Below the pieces are notes generated by a model that saw only the letters and a program-made list of their open reading frames with translations, made no database searches and was not told where the DNA came from. From Arabidopsis thaliana (Eukaryota; Streptophyta; Magnoliopsida; Brassicales; Brassicaceae), in assembly GCF_000001735.4 (NCBI RefSeq), contig NC_003070.9, positions 16,043,971 to 16,107,970 of the forward strand: a stretch of DNA of 64,000 nt, in the 5' to 3' direction. The stretch's first letter is position 1. Each line of letters begins with the position of its first letter. Of the stretch, positions 45,150-56,838 are shown in pieces. Both the position numbers and the translations under genes were made by a program.

Positions 45150-46022
45150 AGAAGTAATCTCTAAACCCTTTTAAGTTTTATTCAACTTTTAGTTATGGTT
45201 TACTCAACCCAACTTTTGATTAGCTCCTTTGCCATGAGCGAGTAGATCTCTAGTTGGGTTTGAGGGGGTTTCAAAGGGGAATTCATGGGGACTAATAGAT
45301 CAAAAGTCTAGGTAGGCGGTTTCTATGTTTTTTTTTATCGTTTACACTATTCTTTTAGTTGAGTTTGATCTTAATGCTTGTATGTCCGGAACGCCACCTA
45401 GTACTTGACCTTAGGTATTTCATTCTTTGGCAAAATCTCGTTTGAATGCTTGAACTAACTCAACCGAATAAAGAACTATTACTGTTGCACACCCGCCGAG
45501 TGATACGGACTAATGGGCTAGAATCAAATTTGAACTAAATGATTTGATCTGGTATTTTGAAACCATGTTAGCACTTACTAACTGATAGGGCAACTGAGTA
45601 TGCAAGATATTAGTGATAATAGCCGGCTTTCACCTACTAATCGTTAGGGTTAGCTGGTCTTGATAGAGTTTCGTATGTCCGAGAATTTGGAAGTAAACAA
45701 AGATAACCATGTTATCACCTAGATTGAGATCTATACTTTATTTATTGAACCGTGACATCTGGAGAAACCCCAGATGACCTAACGCTTTCTCTCTTATTGC
45801 TTACCGTTTAGTTTAGTTATTTGTCTCTTAGTTTGGTTACTCATAGCATACAACAACCCCTCTCTTTATTTTGGTTCTAGCTTCACTCTCTTCTTAAGGA
45901 TTTCTCTGAACTACTTCTCTCCTTGTGGATTCGATCCTAAAACACTACTCCGATATACTGTGCACTTGCAGTAGTCGTGTGGTCTTTCAAGTAAAATACT
46001 GAGGCGAAATAAAACACGCATC
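45150..46022 (+). repeat. Athila-like LTR of another subfamily, plus orientation
   Basis: The right part (GTGGATTCGATCCTAAAACA ... AAAACACGCATCA) has the same layout as the end of the element A LTR (GTGAATTTGATCCTAAAATA ...) and ends in CA at 46022. No primer site follows; the sequence passes directly to gag fragment C. The left edge at CACTA-3 is not precise. Confidence 0.55.
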
Positions 46023-46553
46023 AAGAGCAGAACGCAGAAGAAGTTGGTGTCGAGCGACACCCCTTGGGTGTCAATCGACACCAACCACAAATTCTTGCAG
46101 TTATACCTCCAGCAGTGGAACCACGTCGTACTCTTGGGAATTTCAACAGGCCCGACCTGTTCTATGCCAATAGGTCACCGATCGTACCCCCATCCTTCCA
46201 GAGGAACGACTATGAGCTGAAGTCTGGCTACTTTGCTTTAGTTGGCCAACATCCTTTCCATGGCTTATCTCACGATAAGAATGGACCACATTGAACGTTT
46301 TGAGAACCTCGTTCTGAGCATCAAGACTAATAGAGTCTCAGAGGACTACCTACTCTGCAAGCTCTTCCCTTACTCATTTGCTGGGGAAGCTGCTTCTTGC
46401 CTGAAGCAATTGAAAGCAGTTTCACTCAAGACTTGGAGAAGCATCAAGATAGCTTTCTTGAATAACTTCTATGATGATGCTAACTCTGAGGAGCTGAGAA
46501 ATAAGCTGCCTACCTTCACCCAAGGTCCAACTGAAGCTTTCAAGGCCGCTTGG
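46023..46553 (+). pseudogene. Gag fragment C (family A/B), interrupted by element B
   Basis: Starts abruptly at sequence matching 2660 of element A, inside the gag spacer with two palindrome sites. It then encodes RRTLGNFNRPDLFYANRSPI, FQRNDYELKSGYFALVGQHP and, after a frameshift near 46265-46280, MDHIERFENLVLSIKTNRVS, LCKLFPYSFAGEAASC, IAFLNNFYDDANSEELR and GPTEAFKAAW. It is cut at 46553 by the 3' LTR of element B. N-terminal gag and anything downstream are absent. Confidence 0.85.
46048..46080. repeat. Palindrome pair in gag fragment C
   Basis: TGTCGAGCGACA at 46048 and TGTCAATCGACA at 46069, spacing 21 bp, at the place matching 2686/2707 in element A. Confidence 0.85.
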
Positions 46554-47689
46554 TGATATGAGTCAAATTACCCTAATGACTACTCTTTCAAATAAAGAGG
46601 TCGGTTATAGCACTTAGGGATCGAATTCAACAAAGTTCTCAGATCACACAATAGATTAACAGTTTCGAATAAAGCTAAACAGAAAATATTATAAAAATAA
46701 AAGACAAGAAAGCAATAAAAGAGATTGGTTGTAGATTCGGATGATTAAGACGTTGGGTTTAGGAAAATGCTCAAGAAATATCAGAATATTATATTAGGAT
46801 TATTAACGAACCATTTTTGAACTCAAATCACTAATATTGAGTAACCGGTGGCGTTCCGCGAAACTCACTATGCTTAATAGTATTGATCCCAACTCTCTTG
46901 TAAATCCTTAGAACTAAGCAAGCATTATAATCAAGTTTGATAAGTTCACCTAAGTAATTAACGCTAGCCCGCATCTAAATACTAGGCTCATCTAAGATAG
47001 TTCCAGTAATAGATACCTATGGCGGGTATACCTATTATCCTACAATCAAGTTCTAGTTACTTACTCTAGAACTAGCATTAAGAACAATCAAAGATGAAGA
47101 ATTCTAAATATATTATCCTAACAGGGTTTTTGGTCTACTAATTCATCTAAATCCGTAATTGAGAATCCCCAAACCTAACAAGAGAACTACTCAGACATGA
47201 TTATCAAAGAACAAAACATGTTTGAATAAGAAATCATTGTAAGAAACAATAAGAGAATAGAGTTAAGAAAGATCTTCTCTAAAGGGAGTCTACAAAAGGT
47301 TTTTCTCCCAAGAATAAAAGAGATAATAAGTGTTAGGTCTAAACAAGGACCTTTAAAACTATATATATGACCTAAAACGTGATGGGCCTTTTTTAGAAAT
47401 AAGGGAAAGTTCTAGGCTGAATTTGAAAATCTTCAAAACATCAATAAGTTGCGCAATTGAATTGTCGTCAGGAGGGGTTGTGTCGATCGACACCTACGTC
47501 AATTTTTGTCTATGGATTGCTTTTGCAGCTTAAGTTGTCTGTTTTGCACCAGAATGCTCCATAATCTCCAAATGCATCCCAAACATGTAAAGACCTAAAA
47601 AAGATTAGAAAAGACTCTACAAATAACAAAAGGACTCTAAAACTTATACCTAAATCATAGGTAAAACAGATAAAAATAGGTTTATATCA
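46554..47689 (-). repeat. 3' LTR of element B (1136 bp)
   Basis: On the minus strand it runs TGATATAAACCTATTT to GACTCATATCA, matching the terminal style of element A and aligning with 61458-62260. It carries one palindrome site at 47481. Confidence 0.87.
47481..47492. repeat. Palindrome site in element B LTR
   Basis: A perfect TGTCGATCGACA, without a clear partner at 21 bp. It lies in the LTR region upstream of the TA-rich promoter-like stretch, comparable to the pair at 6735-6767. Confidence 0.88.
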
Positions 47690-49209
47690 ACTCCTCTGGA
47701 CTTAGCTTTTGCTTGCCCTCAAGCAAAACACAAAAGCCGAACCCGTGGAAGAGGTTTGAAAACACAAAGAAACCTCCAACATTCTCTAGTCCATTGCCAT
47801 GATCATTCTAACCAAATCCATATGCCTAGCAAGTTTAATCAAATCCTAACCAACCTGTACTTCTCTGCAAGTTTGCACAACATTCTACATTCCATACCTA
47901 AGTTCCACAACTATATCCACCAGGCTTTCATCGTTGGGTCTCATCAAGCAAGCTAACATTCAAAAACCTTCTACACTCATTCATGTACTATACCATGATA
48001 AAATGACCATTCTTTATATATATTTTTTTTCTTTTGGTATCCTTTCTCTCCCAGACTTATTCTTTTTGAAGAGTAAACAAAGGGGAACTCGCATACTTGA
48101 TTGACACCCTTGGCATATTTCCAACATTTGTAATTGATCATTCCTAACAATGTATAATAATTGGATCATGGGAAACATTCCTACCCCTATACACTACCGA
48201 AAATCATATCAATCTTTTTTTTTTTTTTTATTAGATAAGGGGAGAGGAATACTTTTCTTTTTCACATTGGTCTCAATATAAGGTATGAAAAAGGAGACAA
48301 GTTCTATAAACACTAACCGTGAGATTAGCTCTAGCCTTAATGGATTGTGTTGCAAAGTACGATATCCTCAAGTCTGTCGGTTTGCCATCTTTTCAATAGT
48401 CAAATTGAGTTGAATCTGCAGCATTAATCAACAAGGCAATAAACTAAAGAATAGAGATCATTATTCCTAACTAGATTTTGACTCAGTAAAACGATTCAAA
48501 AATAAGAAAATAAGAGGAAGAATAAGACTCAAAAGAAAAACGTAGTTAGTAACTACCTTCCCTAGACTTAAACGTCACTGTCCCCAGTGGCATTTAAATC
48601 TGAAGTTAGCGGAAAAAACGTAAATAAAGGAAAAAGAAAAAGAAAAAAATCATACCAGTGGGTTGCCTCCCACTTAGCGCTTATTTATAGTCAATAGCTT
48701 GACTTTGCTGGGATTCAAGCATCAGGTGGATCAGAAGGTGGCAGTAAATGCTTCTTAGAAGAACATCGCATCATCCATGGTGGTATAGGAGCATTTAGCG
48801 CTTGAGATCGACCATGGAAATGAGGAACATCAGTAGGGTGACACTTAGGTATGGGTGGTATACTCCTCTTTCCTTCACAATCATCAAAAGAAGAAACAAG
48901 CACTCGACGAGAAACTCGTGGCTTGCTTAACCGTGAAACAGTCTTGGAAAATTTAAAAGTCTTACAGATGAAATCAGGAGGTGTAGGTGGAGGAGATGAG
49001 TACCTTAGCCGTTTAGGAGGTGGATTGAGTAGTAGAGGTGCAGTGCTTGATTTGGCAGTCTGTCTTGGACTTGCAGCATCGATTACAGCCGTGATAAACG
49101 ATTCGAGTGCAGTCTGTTGTGGGTGTCGATCGACACTATTCAGCTCTACAATCTGTTCTGAGACAACCCTTGTCTTTCTTTTGTCCTCCTATTTCTGTGG
49201 AGTCTTGTT
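47690..49209 (-). other. 3' noncoding region of element B
   Basis: The inverse of the 3' noncoding region of element A: CTTGAGGGCAAGCAAAAGC near 47705-47730, the TCCCCAGTGGCATTTAAAT block near 48582, and the GCCTCCCACTTAGCGC block near 48665. A short frame at 48715-48903 matches the tail after the protease in A, but the protease itself is missing. Confidence 0.7.
49124..49135. repeat. Palindrome site downstream of gag in element B
   Basis: Perfect TGTCGATCGACA; no partner recognised nearby. Confidence 0.88.
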
Positions 49210-49869
49210 CTAAATAATGCCAGTTACATGTGCAGAGAACATCATCACACCATGCTCATTATTCAAATCCTTAGTAACCATTCTCTTAACATAATGTCTG
49301 ACTATAGAAGAAGACTTCACAACATCTATAAGTGGCATCTCTACAATAAGCTTATCCATCATAGCTTTGCATCTAGCATCATCTAGCTCCTGTTTGGACT
49401 TCCTAGGACTCTTGGGAAAAGAAACCTTGGGTTTTGTTACATTTTCTGCAACAGATATCGGGTTTTGGAGAATTTGCATGTTTGGACTTGGTTGGTGTCG
49501 ATCGACACCCAGTTCGTGTCGGTCGACACTGTCGGGTTCTGTAGTGTCTGCGTTGGCTGGTGTCAATCGACACCCAGCAGTGACGGTCGACACTGGTGTC
49601 TGGTTTGCAAAAACTGCATCATCATTTTCTTTCAAATTGACGATTTTGGCTGTAGGAAGTTCCCTTTGAAGTACTGGATTTAGTTGTTTTCCACTCCTTA
49701 ACTGGATAACACTAATATCTGCTATATTTGTAGTCAAATGCTCGGTCCGATTGTTCAATAATTGAATCATCCCATTCATATCTTCGGATAATGCAACCAG
49801 TTTGTGATCAAAATCTGTTGTCTGGATCTTTTGACTTTTGAGAATCTGTTTGAACATTGATTCAATCAT
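49210..49869 (-). pseudogene. Gag-pro linker of element B
   Basis: 219 codons: MIESMFKQILKSQKIQTTDF (compare MESMLEQILESQSKLVVEF in A), a spacer with SVDRHELGVDRHQPS, and a basic block SFPKSPRKSKQELDDARCKA matching RKRRSKKEIHAAKC in A, then IVRHYVKRMVTKDLNNEHGV. This is the linker between capsid and protease. It stops just where the protease should begin, and the next 300 bp toward the 3' end do not encode one. Coding upstream (toward 50171) is broken by stops. Confidence 0.75.
49496..49592. repeat. Palindrome array, four sites in gag-pro linker of element B
   Basis: Cores at 49496 (perfect), 49517 (TGTCGGTCGACA), 49561 (TGTCAATCGACA) and 49581 (TGACGGTCGACA); pair spacings 21 and 20 bp. Confidence 0.87.
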
Positions 49870-50171
49870 CCTAGTGGTCTCGGGTGGAGGGTGTGCTTGT
49901 AGTTTGCTGAACCGGTTTCTAATGTGTAGATTGCTGATTGTAGCTCATGTATCCCTTTTGATCCATCTTCTCTGAAGTGGCTAAACTGTTAACCTGTGAA
50001 ACATACTGAACTTGCGTTTTCCTTGCAATGTCAACGATGTTGGTACTAATGCTGGAAGATAAGCTTTATATCAACATTGTTGCATCCTATGGATATCTTG
50101 ACATGAAATTTCCGTTACTAGCTGCATCCAAAGCCATCTGATAATGCCATTCAACTCCTCTGAAGAAGATA

Positions 50172-51831
50172 TGATAAGTAGATTTTTATGCCTACTTATG
50201 TGCAAAATGTGAGGTTCAGTTCAATTCCCCTTAAACACTAGCATGTCAATGCAGCTATAGGGGGTGTCAATCCAGTCCACTGTTATTGCTAGCAATCAAG
50301 ATGTGTACAGAAGCAACTAAGTCAAGCCAGATCATAATGATGGTGGGTTTCTAGTAACAATCCTAGGTCAGGATTCAAACAGGTAAAAATAAGAACTTAA
50401 GAGCCCTACTCGATCATTGGGTCGAGTAGAACCAAAAGGTGACAATATTAAGAACTAAAATACAATCAAGAGGGGATACAAATAACAGGTAAATAAAAGT
50501 GCAATCAGGGGGTGAATACCAATAAATCTAAGAACAATAGAGTTCCTAAGGATGAATTCATTGATAAGGGCAACTGTATGGTTCATAAAGAGGCTAACAG
50601 GTGAAAGATAGATACCCTAGACGATAGATTCAAAAACAGGGTCAATCCACTCTCGTGACAGAGACCCCCATAACTCTACCACTTCCTAATCACAACCCTC
50701 GTTGATGAAACATAGCAGAGCAGGGTTTAAGCAATAATCTACCAAAGCCACTAAGCATACTAGCCAATCTCTTGATCAAGTCTACAAATCTCTGGAATTC
50801 GTAGATCAGACATCCATTTGAACGTCTTTTAGACGTTGGACGTCTATGATTGAATCTCCACATTAGCCAGCGAAAACCGCATAGGGGCCAACCGAATCCA
50901 GAAGGGATCTAACATAATCTTAACCACCTGACTAACCTAAAGATTACCCTAATCTAATTCATCATCAAGAAAACTAATCACTACTCAAGCAACATAACTA
51001 AGAACACAAACCCAAAAATTACTGAAATCATACCAAAATGTAGATCTAAACAAGCTAAAAAACTTTACGTAAAGAACTAAAAGCGAAAACGAAATAGATT
51101 AAGAGTAATTAAGTTTTGAAGATTCAAGAACAGAAAGAAAAACTAAAGGATAAAAGCTAGATCCTTTGGACAAATCCGAAAGTGATCTATTTATAGTAAA
51201 ATGTTGAAAATTCTAGATTCACTATAAGACAAGGGACTTGAGGCGGTTTGGGCGAGTGCTTGATCTTGGGGATTGAGTAAAGAGGGTGCTGCAAAGTTTG
51301 CGCCTTTGTGTGTATGCTCCGAGTGATCAATTGGTCGAGTAGATGCTTTTTCCTCTCCTATCCGTATGCTCAGATGTCTGGTTGAGTGGGGAATGAGGAG
51401 GATCCGAAGACGAGATCAACAAGTCTGGTAGAGTTGGTCACCCTTGGTCGAGTAAATGGGTCGAGTAGAGGATCAGGTAGGAGGGGAGAGTAGATCGATA
51501 TGCTGCTTCTTCTGAGGCTGCCTTGATCTAGTAAGTGGGTCGGGTGAATTGCTGCCTCCTCTGTAGCTGCCTAGATCGAGTGAATGGATCGAGTAGAATG
51601 CTCTGATGCTTCCCTCTTGGTTGGATAGAGTAAAGGGTCGAGTAGAATCCTTTTAAGCTCCTTCTGCACCTGAAAACATACCAAAACATGCAATATGTAT
51701 GCAAGATGATCCTAAATGCCTAGGTGTTCAAAATAAGCTAAAATGGTGCAAAATGATATGATACAATGAGCAGATGCAAAGCTAAATGATGATAAACACA
51801 CACCTAAAATGAGTAAAATACAATGTTATCA
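50172..51831 (-). repeat. 3' LTR of element D (1660 bp)
   Basis: On the plus strand it runs TGATAAGTAGATTTTT to AATGTTATCA; collinear with 59179-60842 with scattered differences. It contains repeated GGTCGAGTA/GATCGAGTG words between about 51240 and 51660. Confidence 0.92.
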
Positions 51832-53530
51832 ACTCCCAGAAACTTATCTCTTGCTTGTCCTCAAGAAAACAACAAATCTTAAGTTGAAGGAGAGGTTTGA
51901 AGGTGGGGATTCAAAAACCGAAGCATGCAATATAGAACGGGTAGCTCAATGTCGAGGTAGCTAATTCTAGGTTGCAAGATGATAGACCCTTACTTAAAAA
52001 CTTTAGCCATACTCGTCACAATGCAACCTAACAACCTGCCTTAATGTATTCAAGCATTCTCATCAACCAATTCCCTTTAACATTCATTAAGCATGAACAG
52101 TGGATCAAGCAATGCAATGGTTATGAACTCATTTGGTTTCAGGCTTAGGCTAAGAGACAAAAATGGTCCCTATAATGATTTGGTCGAGTAACAAGGGACT
52201 CTCAGAGAAAAGATTGAGCTTCAGCAAAATGCTAAAGGTAAAAGCCAATGGACACATACAAGAACAGACTCCCATATACCCAATGATATAGAATGATAGC
52301 TCAGAAGATGATCTCGGTCCCATAGATGTCCTAACTCTACCCTTTTTCTCATTCTTTCTCTTTTTTGGTTCAAGTTCTTCTTTTCTCAGTCTAGCGGGTT
52401 TGGTTTTATAATTTGACAAACTTAAGGCTTTTCTTCTAATCTTAGCACATAGGGCGTTTTACCCTTTTCTTTGAATCACAATGCCTAAGTTCTTTGAATT
52501 CCAAACCCTTTACTAGACTAACACTTTTGTATCCCCCTTAAGAACTCTAAACTCTTACTCTTTTTTGTTTTGTTTTTCACTCTCATTATCTTTCCCATTC
52601 AATCCATACACAATCCCTACCCTAAATACAAGTCTCCACCTAGTCCTAGCTAACCCAAAAAGCGTGGGCTAGGTCTACATGAAAGATTGCTCTTGTCGGC
52701 CCATACCTAACACGTTATCTTGTCGGCCCATACCTAACACGTTATACCAAGCTCAATCAAAAAATACCTCACAATCACACACAAATGATCTTTGGCTTGA
52801 AATAAGGCTAGGCTAAGGGTATGGGAAACTGCTCTAAAAATGAGAGACAGCTACTTGGATTAACAGAGGGTGGTGAAGTGAAAAAGATAATCCAAGTATG
52901 TATATGGTAGCCATGAGTTCACAAACAATGTATAGACATGATAATTGCAAATTCAGTTCAGGTTCTAATAGATAGCAAATGACATGAGATAAGCGAGTTT
53001 CGAATCAAAGCAGTATAGTAAGTTGTAAATTCAAAGCAGGGTGCAGTCTTACTTCAGAGAAACAATCGGTTATGCAACAGAGAACTAACAGCATGGGCAT
53101 TGAACTTACTTCATTGAATCAAAACATGCTTAACGGTTTGAAATCATCATTATCCCTTATGCAAATGAGCAATCCTAAATGCAAGCACTCTATATACAAT
53201 CCTAAAATGATATGCAATTTACATGACACTCTGTTTTTGTGAAATCATTTTCTGAAAAAATTTCAAATTTTTATGGTTTTTTTCTATGCCTTAGATGATG
53301 CAAAATTTGAAATAAGAAAACAGAACCCAATGTTAAACATGTCTTGAACCCTCCCCCAAACTTAAATTACAGAGTCCCTTGTGGACTAAAAATCTGAGAA
53401 AAAATTCAAGACCAAAACAAATAACACACAAGAAAAATAAAAATACTATGGTATGTACAATGGTTGAGGTGGTGTTACCTCATCGGTCAGGTGAAGTAGA
53501 TGGAGACATAATCGTCCATATTCTCTTGAG
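51832..53530 (-). other. 3' noncoding region and purine tract of element D
   Basis: On the minus strand TAAGTTTCTGGGAGT abuts the 3' LTR and serves as the polypurine tract. A second purine site, TTTAAGTTTGGGGGAGGG, lies at about 53349-53367. A perfect 27-bp direct duplication (CTTGTCGGCCCATACC..., 52692-52718 and 52719-52745) is present. No coding region recognised. Confidence 0.65.
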
Positions 53531-53771
53531 TATAAGCAGGGGCTAAAGTTGAGGCGGGAGGGTTTTGCTCGTTCTGTTCGGTCGAGTAGTTGGTCGAGCG
53601 TGTGGAAGCTCGTCTCTGCCTACTCCTTGGCTCTCTCAACTCAGAGATCACTTCCCGAGGCTCAAAAGATGAAGTTCGGGGTTGATCAATCCTTCCAGCC
53701 CTCCTTGCAGCTGAGCTTGTGGAACCGCTTCTTCTTACTTCGGGGGTCGGAGATGGTGGCCTTGGCTTGCT

Positions 53772-55394
53772 CTAGAAGTCCTTGATTTGAGCAGCCATAC
53801 TCTTCAGCGACTTATTCATTGTTCTCATCTTCTTCTTGAAACCCTTTACTGTTTTGCTGTGAAGGTTCCCAAGCTCTTCAAGCACACCGAGCTTCTTGTG
53901 AACTTCAGCTATCTCATCTCCTCCTTGATCCGCATTTTCTCTTTGGTGAGCTTGCTCGAATTCGTTCGCCTCTTGCTCCGGTTGCTCGCTTTGTTGCTCA
54001 AACTCGGTTTGCTGCTCATAGTCATCTTGAGTGAAATACTCCTGTTGCTCATAGTCAGCTTGACTATATTCTGGTTGATCTTCTCGATCTCCTCCAATGT
54101 TGATGTTCAAGACAGAGGGAGATGGCATGAAATTGATGTTGCGCCTTGTCTTCACCAAAGTTTGGTTCTCGCATGGTAGGGGTAACAGAGAAGGTCCAAG
54201 CTCCGGATGGTTGAACTTGAAGAGATAGCGATCTGCCGGAGTTTTTTTCTCAAGAAAATCCTTCCCCTTGAGATAGTCGAGGTCAATGAACTTGGGGAAC
54301 ACGTCAGGGGTTCCGAATTCCATCCCGACAGCTCCCAATATTGGCGTTAAGAGACCACCAACACAAAGACTTCTGCGAATTCCCAAGCGATGGATAATTG
54401 CAGCATACTCTCTGTAGCTCAATAGGTGATCCAAAAGAACAACACTCAACGAAGTGTCTGCTCTATCGCCTGCCATCTTCCTCCTATCTTTTGTCTCTCT
54501 CAGAATGAAGACCAAAGATTGGTCTATTATGCATAGCTCCTATTCACCGACAAATCTGGTGGCATTTTTTGGAAAGAGAGTGTTGGCGATGCATTGGTGG
54601 AGGTATATAGTCACGGGATTTCGAATTGAAGAACTCTTGCTCTTGGCTGACGCGTAGGGCTTCAGACAGGCGATCGTTTTCCAAAGGAATTTTAGCTCAT
54701 CTTGATCATAGTCTTGGCGGATAACTTCTCCACTTGGAAACCCGAAAATGGTATCAAGATGGCGAATATAAAGAGTATACTCGACATCCCTAACCTTTAA
54801 AGTTATGTAACCAAGACCTCCTCTCTCTTCTTTCTCCGAATCATCAACACAGAAGTGAACCTTGAGGGTTGCAAGGAGTTGGCAGCTCTCCTCTTTATAT
54901 CCCCCACATTGGCAGCTCATGAATGTTGCAAGATTGACCAATTCCATCAAGTATTCCACATCACCACAAATACCAAGCTCTTGCATCGTTTCCTTATGAG
55001 GGTATCTAGTTCCGTCAAACTTCAACTCCTTCAAATATTGATAGTACTCGTTCGGGGTTGGCTCTCCCTTCCTCCTTAGCCTGTTTCGTCTCCCAACAGG
55101 GGCTGGTGTATCATCCCCGATGATCTCAACCTCTTCCTCGGAAACCGCTTCTTCAAAGGGTGCCTCTTCATGGTGTTCTTCTTCAGCTTCAACGACCCTC
55201 TTTCCCCGAGCTACTTCTTCTCTTTGCATGGCTGAGCGGCTTGAGCTTCCACCTTGAATCAATCTTGATCTTTGGGCACGGCGAGCTTGGCGAATTTGGC
55301 GTTCAGTCATGCCACTCATGTCAAACGCCTCAACCTCTTCGTTATCAACGGAGGATCTTCTAGCTCGAGATGAACTCTTTGTTCTGGAATCCAT
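53772..55394 (-). pseudogene. ATHILA ORF-1 / env-like protein with one in-frame stop
   Basis: A single frame from ATG at 55394 (MDSRTKSSSRARRSSVDNEE) to the stop at 53772, interrupted only by TAG at 54540-54542. The first 284 codons have a charged N-terminus, a region of acidic repeats, then NEYYQYLKELKFDGTRYPHK, VHFCVDDSEKEERGGLGYIT and YIRHLDTIFGFPSGEVIRQD. The second part reads LLDHLLSYREYAAIIHRLGI, LCVGGLLTPILGAVGMEFGT and ends with a Gln/Glu-rich stretch and a coiled coil (VHKKLGVLEELGNLHSKTVK). It resembles the Pfam ATHILA family and occupies the env-like place downstream of gag-pol. I see no clear transmembrane segment, so an envelope role is not supported here. Confidence 0.78.
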
Positions 55395-55881
55395 AGAGAT
55401 TGGTGGTGAGCATCAACAGTTCAAACAAGAAAACTCTCCAAGAGGTATAAAAAATGAGATGATGAAAGAGAGAGTTTCAAAAGTGGGTTTTAGCGATTTC
55501 AATGGGTGGAGGAGGATGGTCTTGGGATTCTCTTTGGAAGGATAGTAAAGGCGAGTTTGAAATGGTGAGGGGCATGGGTAAATGGTTTGTCTGTTGAGTA
55601 AAGAAGTGAAGGGGAACATGTGGGCCACTCGACCTCACTCCTTGGTCGCTGAATCATTCAAGTTCGAGTAAAGGATCGAGCATCCTCTTGAAGTGCGGAA
55701 TACTTGATCAAACGGTGGAGAATGCTTCTCCCTTGGTCACTCGATCAGACGGTGAGGGTGATTTCCCACATTTAGTCATTCAAATCAATGGCTCAAAACA
55801 CTCCTCCTCATTCTACTCGTTCAACGGTTGAGATCTTTGTTGACTTGGTTTGAATTTACTCGACCGTTGACTCCATAATGG

Positions 55882-56838
55882 TCAATGAAATAAACCTGAA
55901 ACACTAAACAAAAACATCACAAATAACAAGAAAGATAAAAAGTTATACACATGGATAGACATGGGACTTCCTCCCAAACGAGCTTGACTCTTACAGAGCT
56001 TAGTCATAAAAAAGGTTGAAATGAGGAACAGAGAAATCCTCATCTTTAGTGGTTGAATTTTCAGTGCTTGAATCATACTCTGCATCCTCTCTTGACAAAT
56101 GGTATGATGAGTACTCATTTGATTTTCTTCAAAATAAACTTCTTTCTGATAAGCAGAGTAGTCTTCTTCTTCTGAACCAGCCTCCTTTGACCAATCCTCA
56201 ATTTCAAAGTTGGGGTTGTCCCTGACCATTTCTTGAAGTTTCAGAATGGTGTTGTTTAACTCTTCCATCTTGTGAGTCAACTTTCCGATTGTATCCTCCG
56301 GAGCTTTATATCCAATCTAGAGCTCCTGGAGTTCTTTAGAAACAGAATCATGAATCAAGTGTTCTTCTTCAGTAGAGGGGTTGGTGGGCTGTTCAGGCAC
56401 TCCTAGAGAATAAGTCGGAATAGGGATTTCCTCCTCACTCAACAACTTGCTCTCTAGGCTTCTTTCCTCTAAGTGAACTCCTTTTTGATCTTTTGGTGCA
56501 AATCATTATGTTGTGAAATCTTCGTCTTCCTTGATAGCTAATGCAGTTTCCATCTTCTTTGGGTCAATACCATTTGAAAATTTATTAACTCTTTTTTCAA
56601 ACATCCATAGTTGATCTTTCAGCTTCATCAACCTTGAAGATAATCCCTCTATGACTCTACTTTGCCATTTAATTTTTTTTCTCATCTCATACAAGTCATC
56701 TTTTGTAGGATCTTTAGTCTGAGCTAACCCTTCTATTGCTCTCTTCTTGTGGTCAAAGGTTCTCTTCAGCTTGCTGAGTTGAGAAGTATATTTGACTTTT
56801 GGTGGGATTCCAGCTTCTGTTTCTTCATCAACATCCAT
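55882..56838 (-). pseudogene. Charged coiled-coil region of element D in place of pol
   Basis: 56838-56506 reads [20 protein letters not shown] and MRKKIKWQSRVIEGLSSRLM; 56280-55882 reads MTHKMEELNNTILKLQEMVR and DWSKEAGSEEEDYSAYQKEV. Both look like Lys/Glu-rich helical segments. They lie where reverse transcriptase and integrase would be expected but show none of their motifs. The region may be a degenerate linker or an acquired ORF. I do not recognise a family. Confidence 0.5.

Noticed and set aside
45120..45150. Right terminus of CACTA-3 with target duplication CCT
   Set aside because: Only CTTGTA remains recognisable and no CCT plus LTR continuation follows, so the end is treated as truncated.
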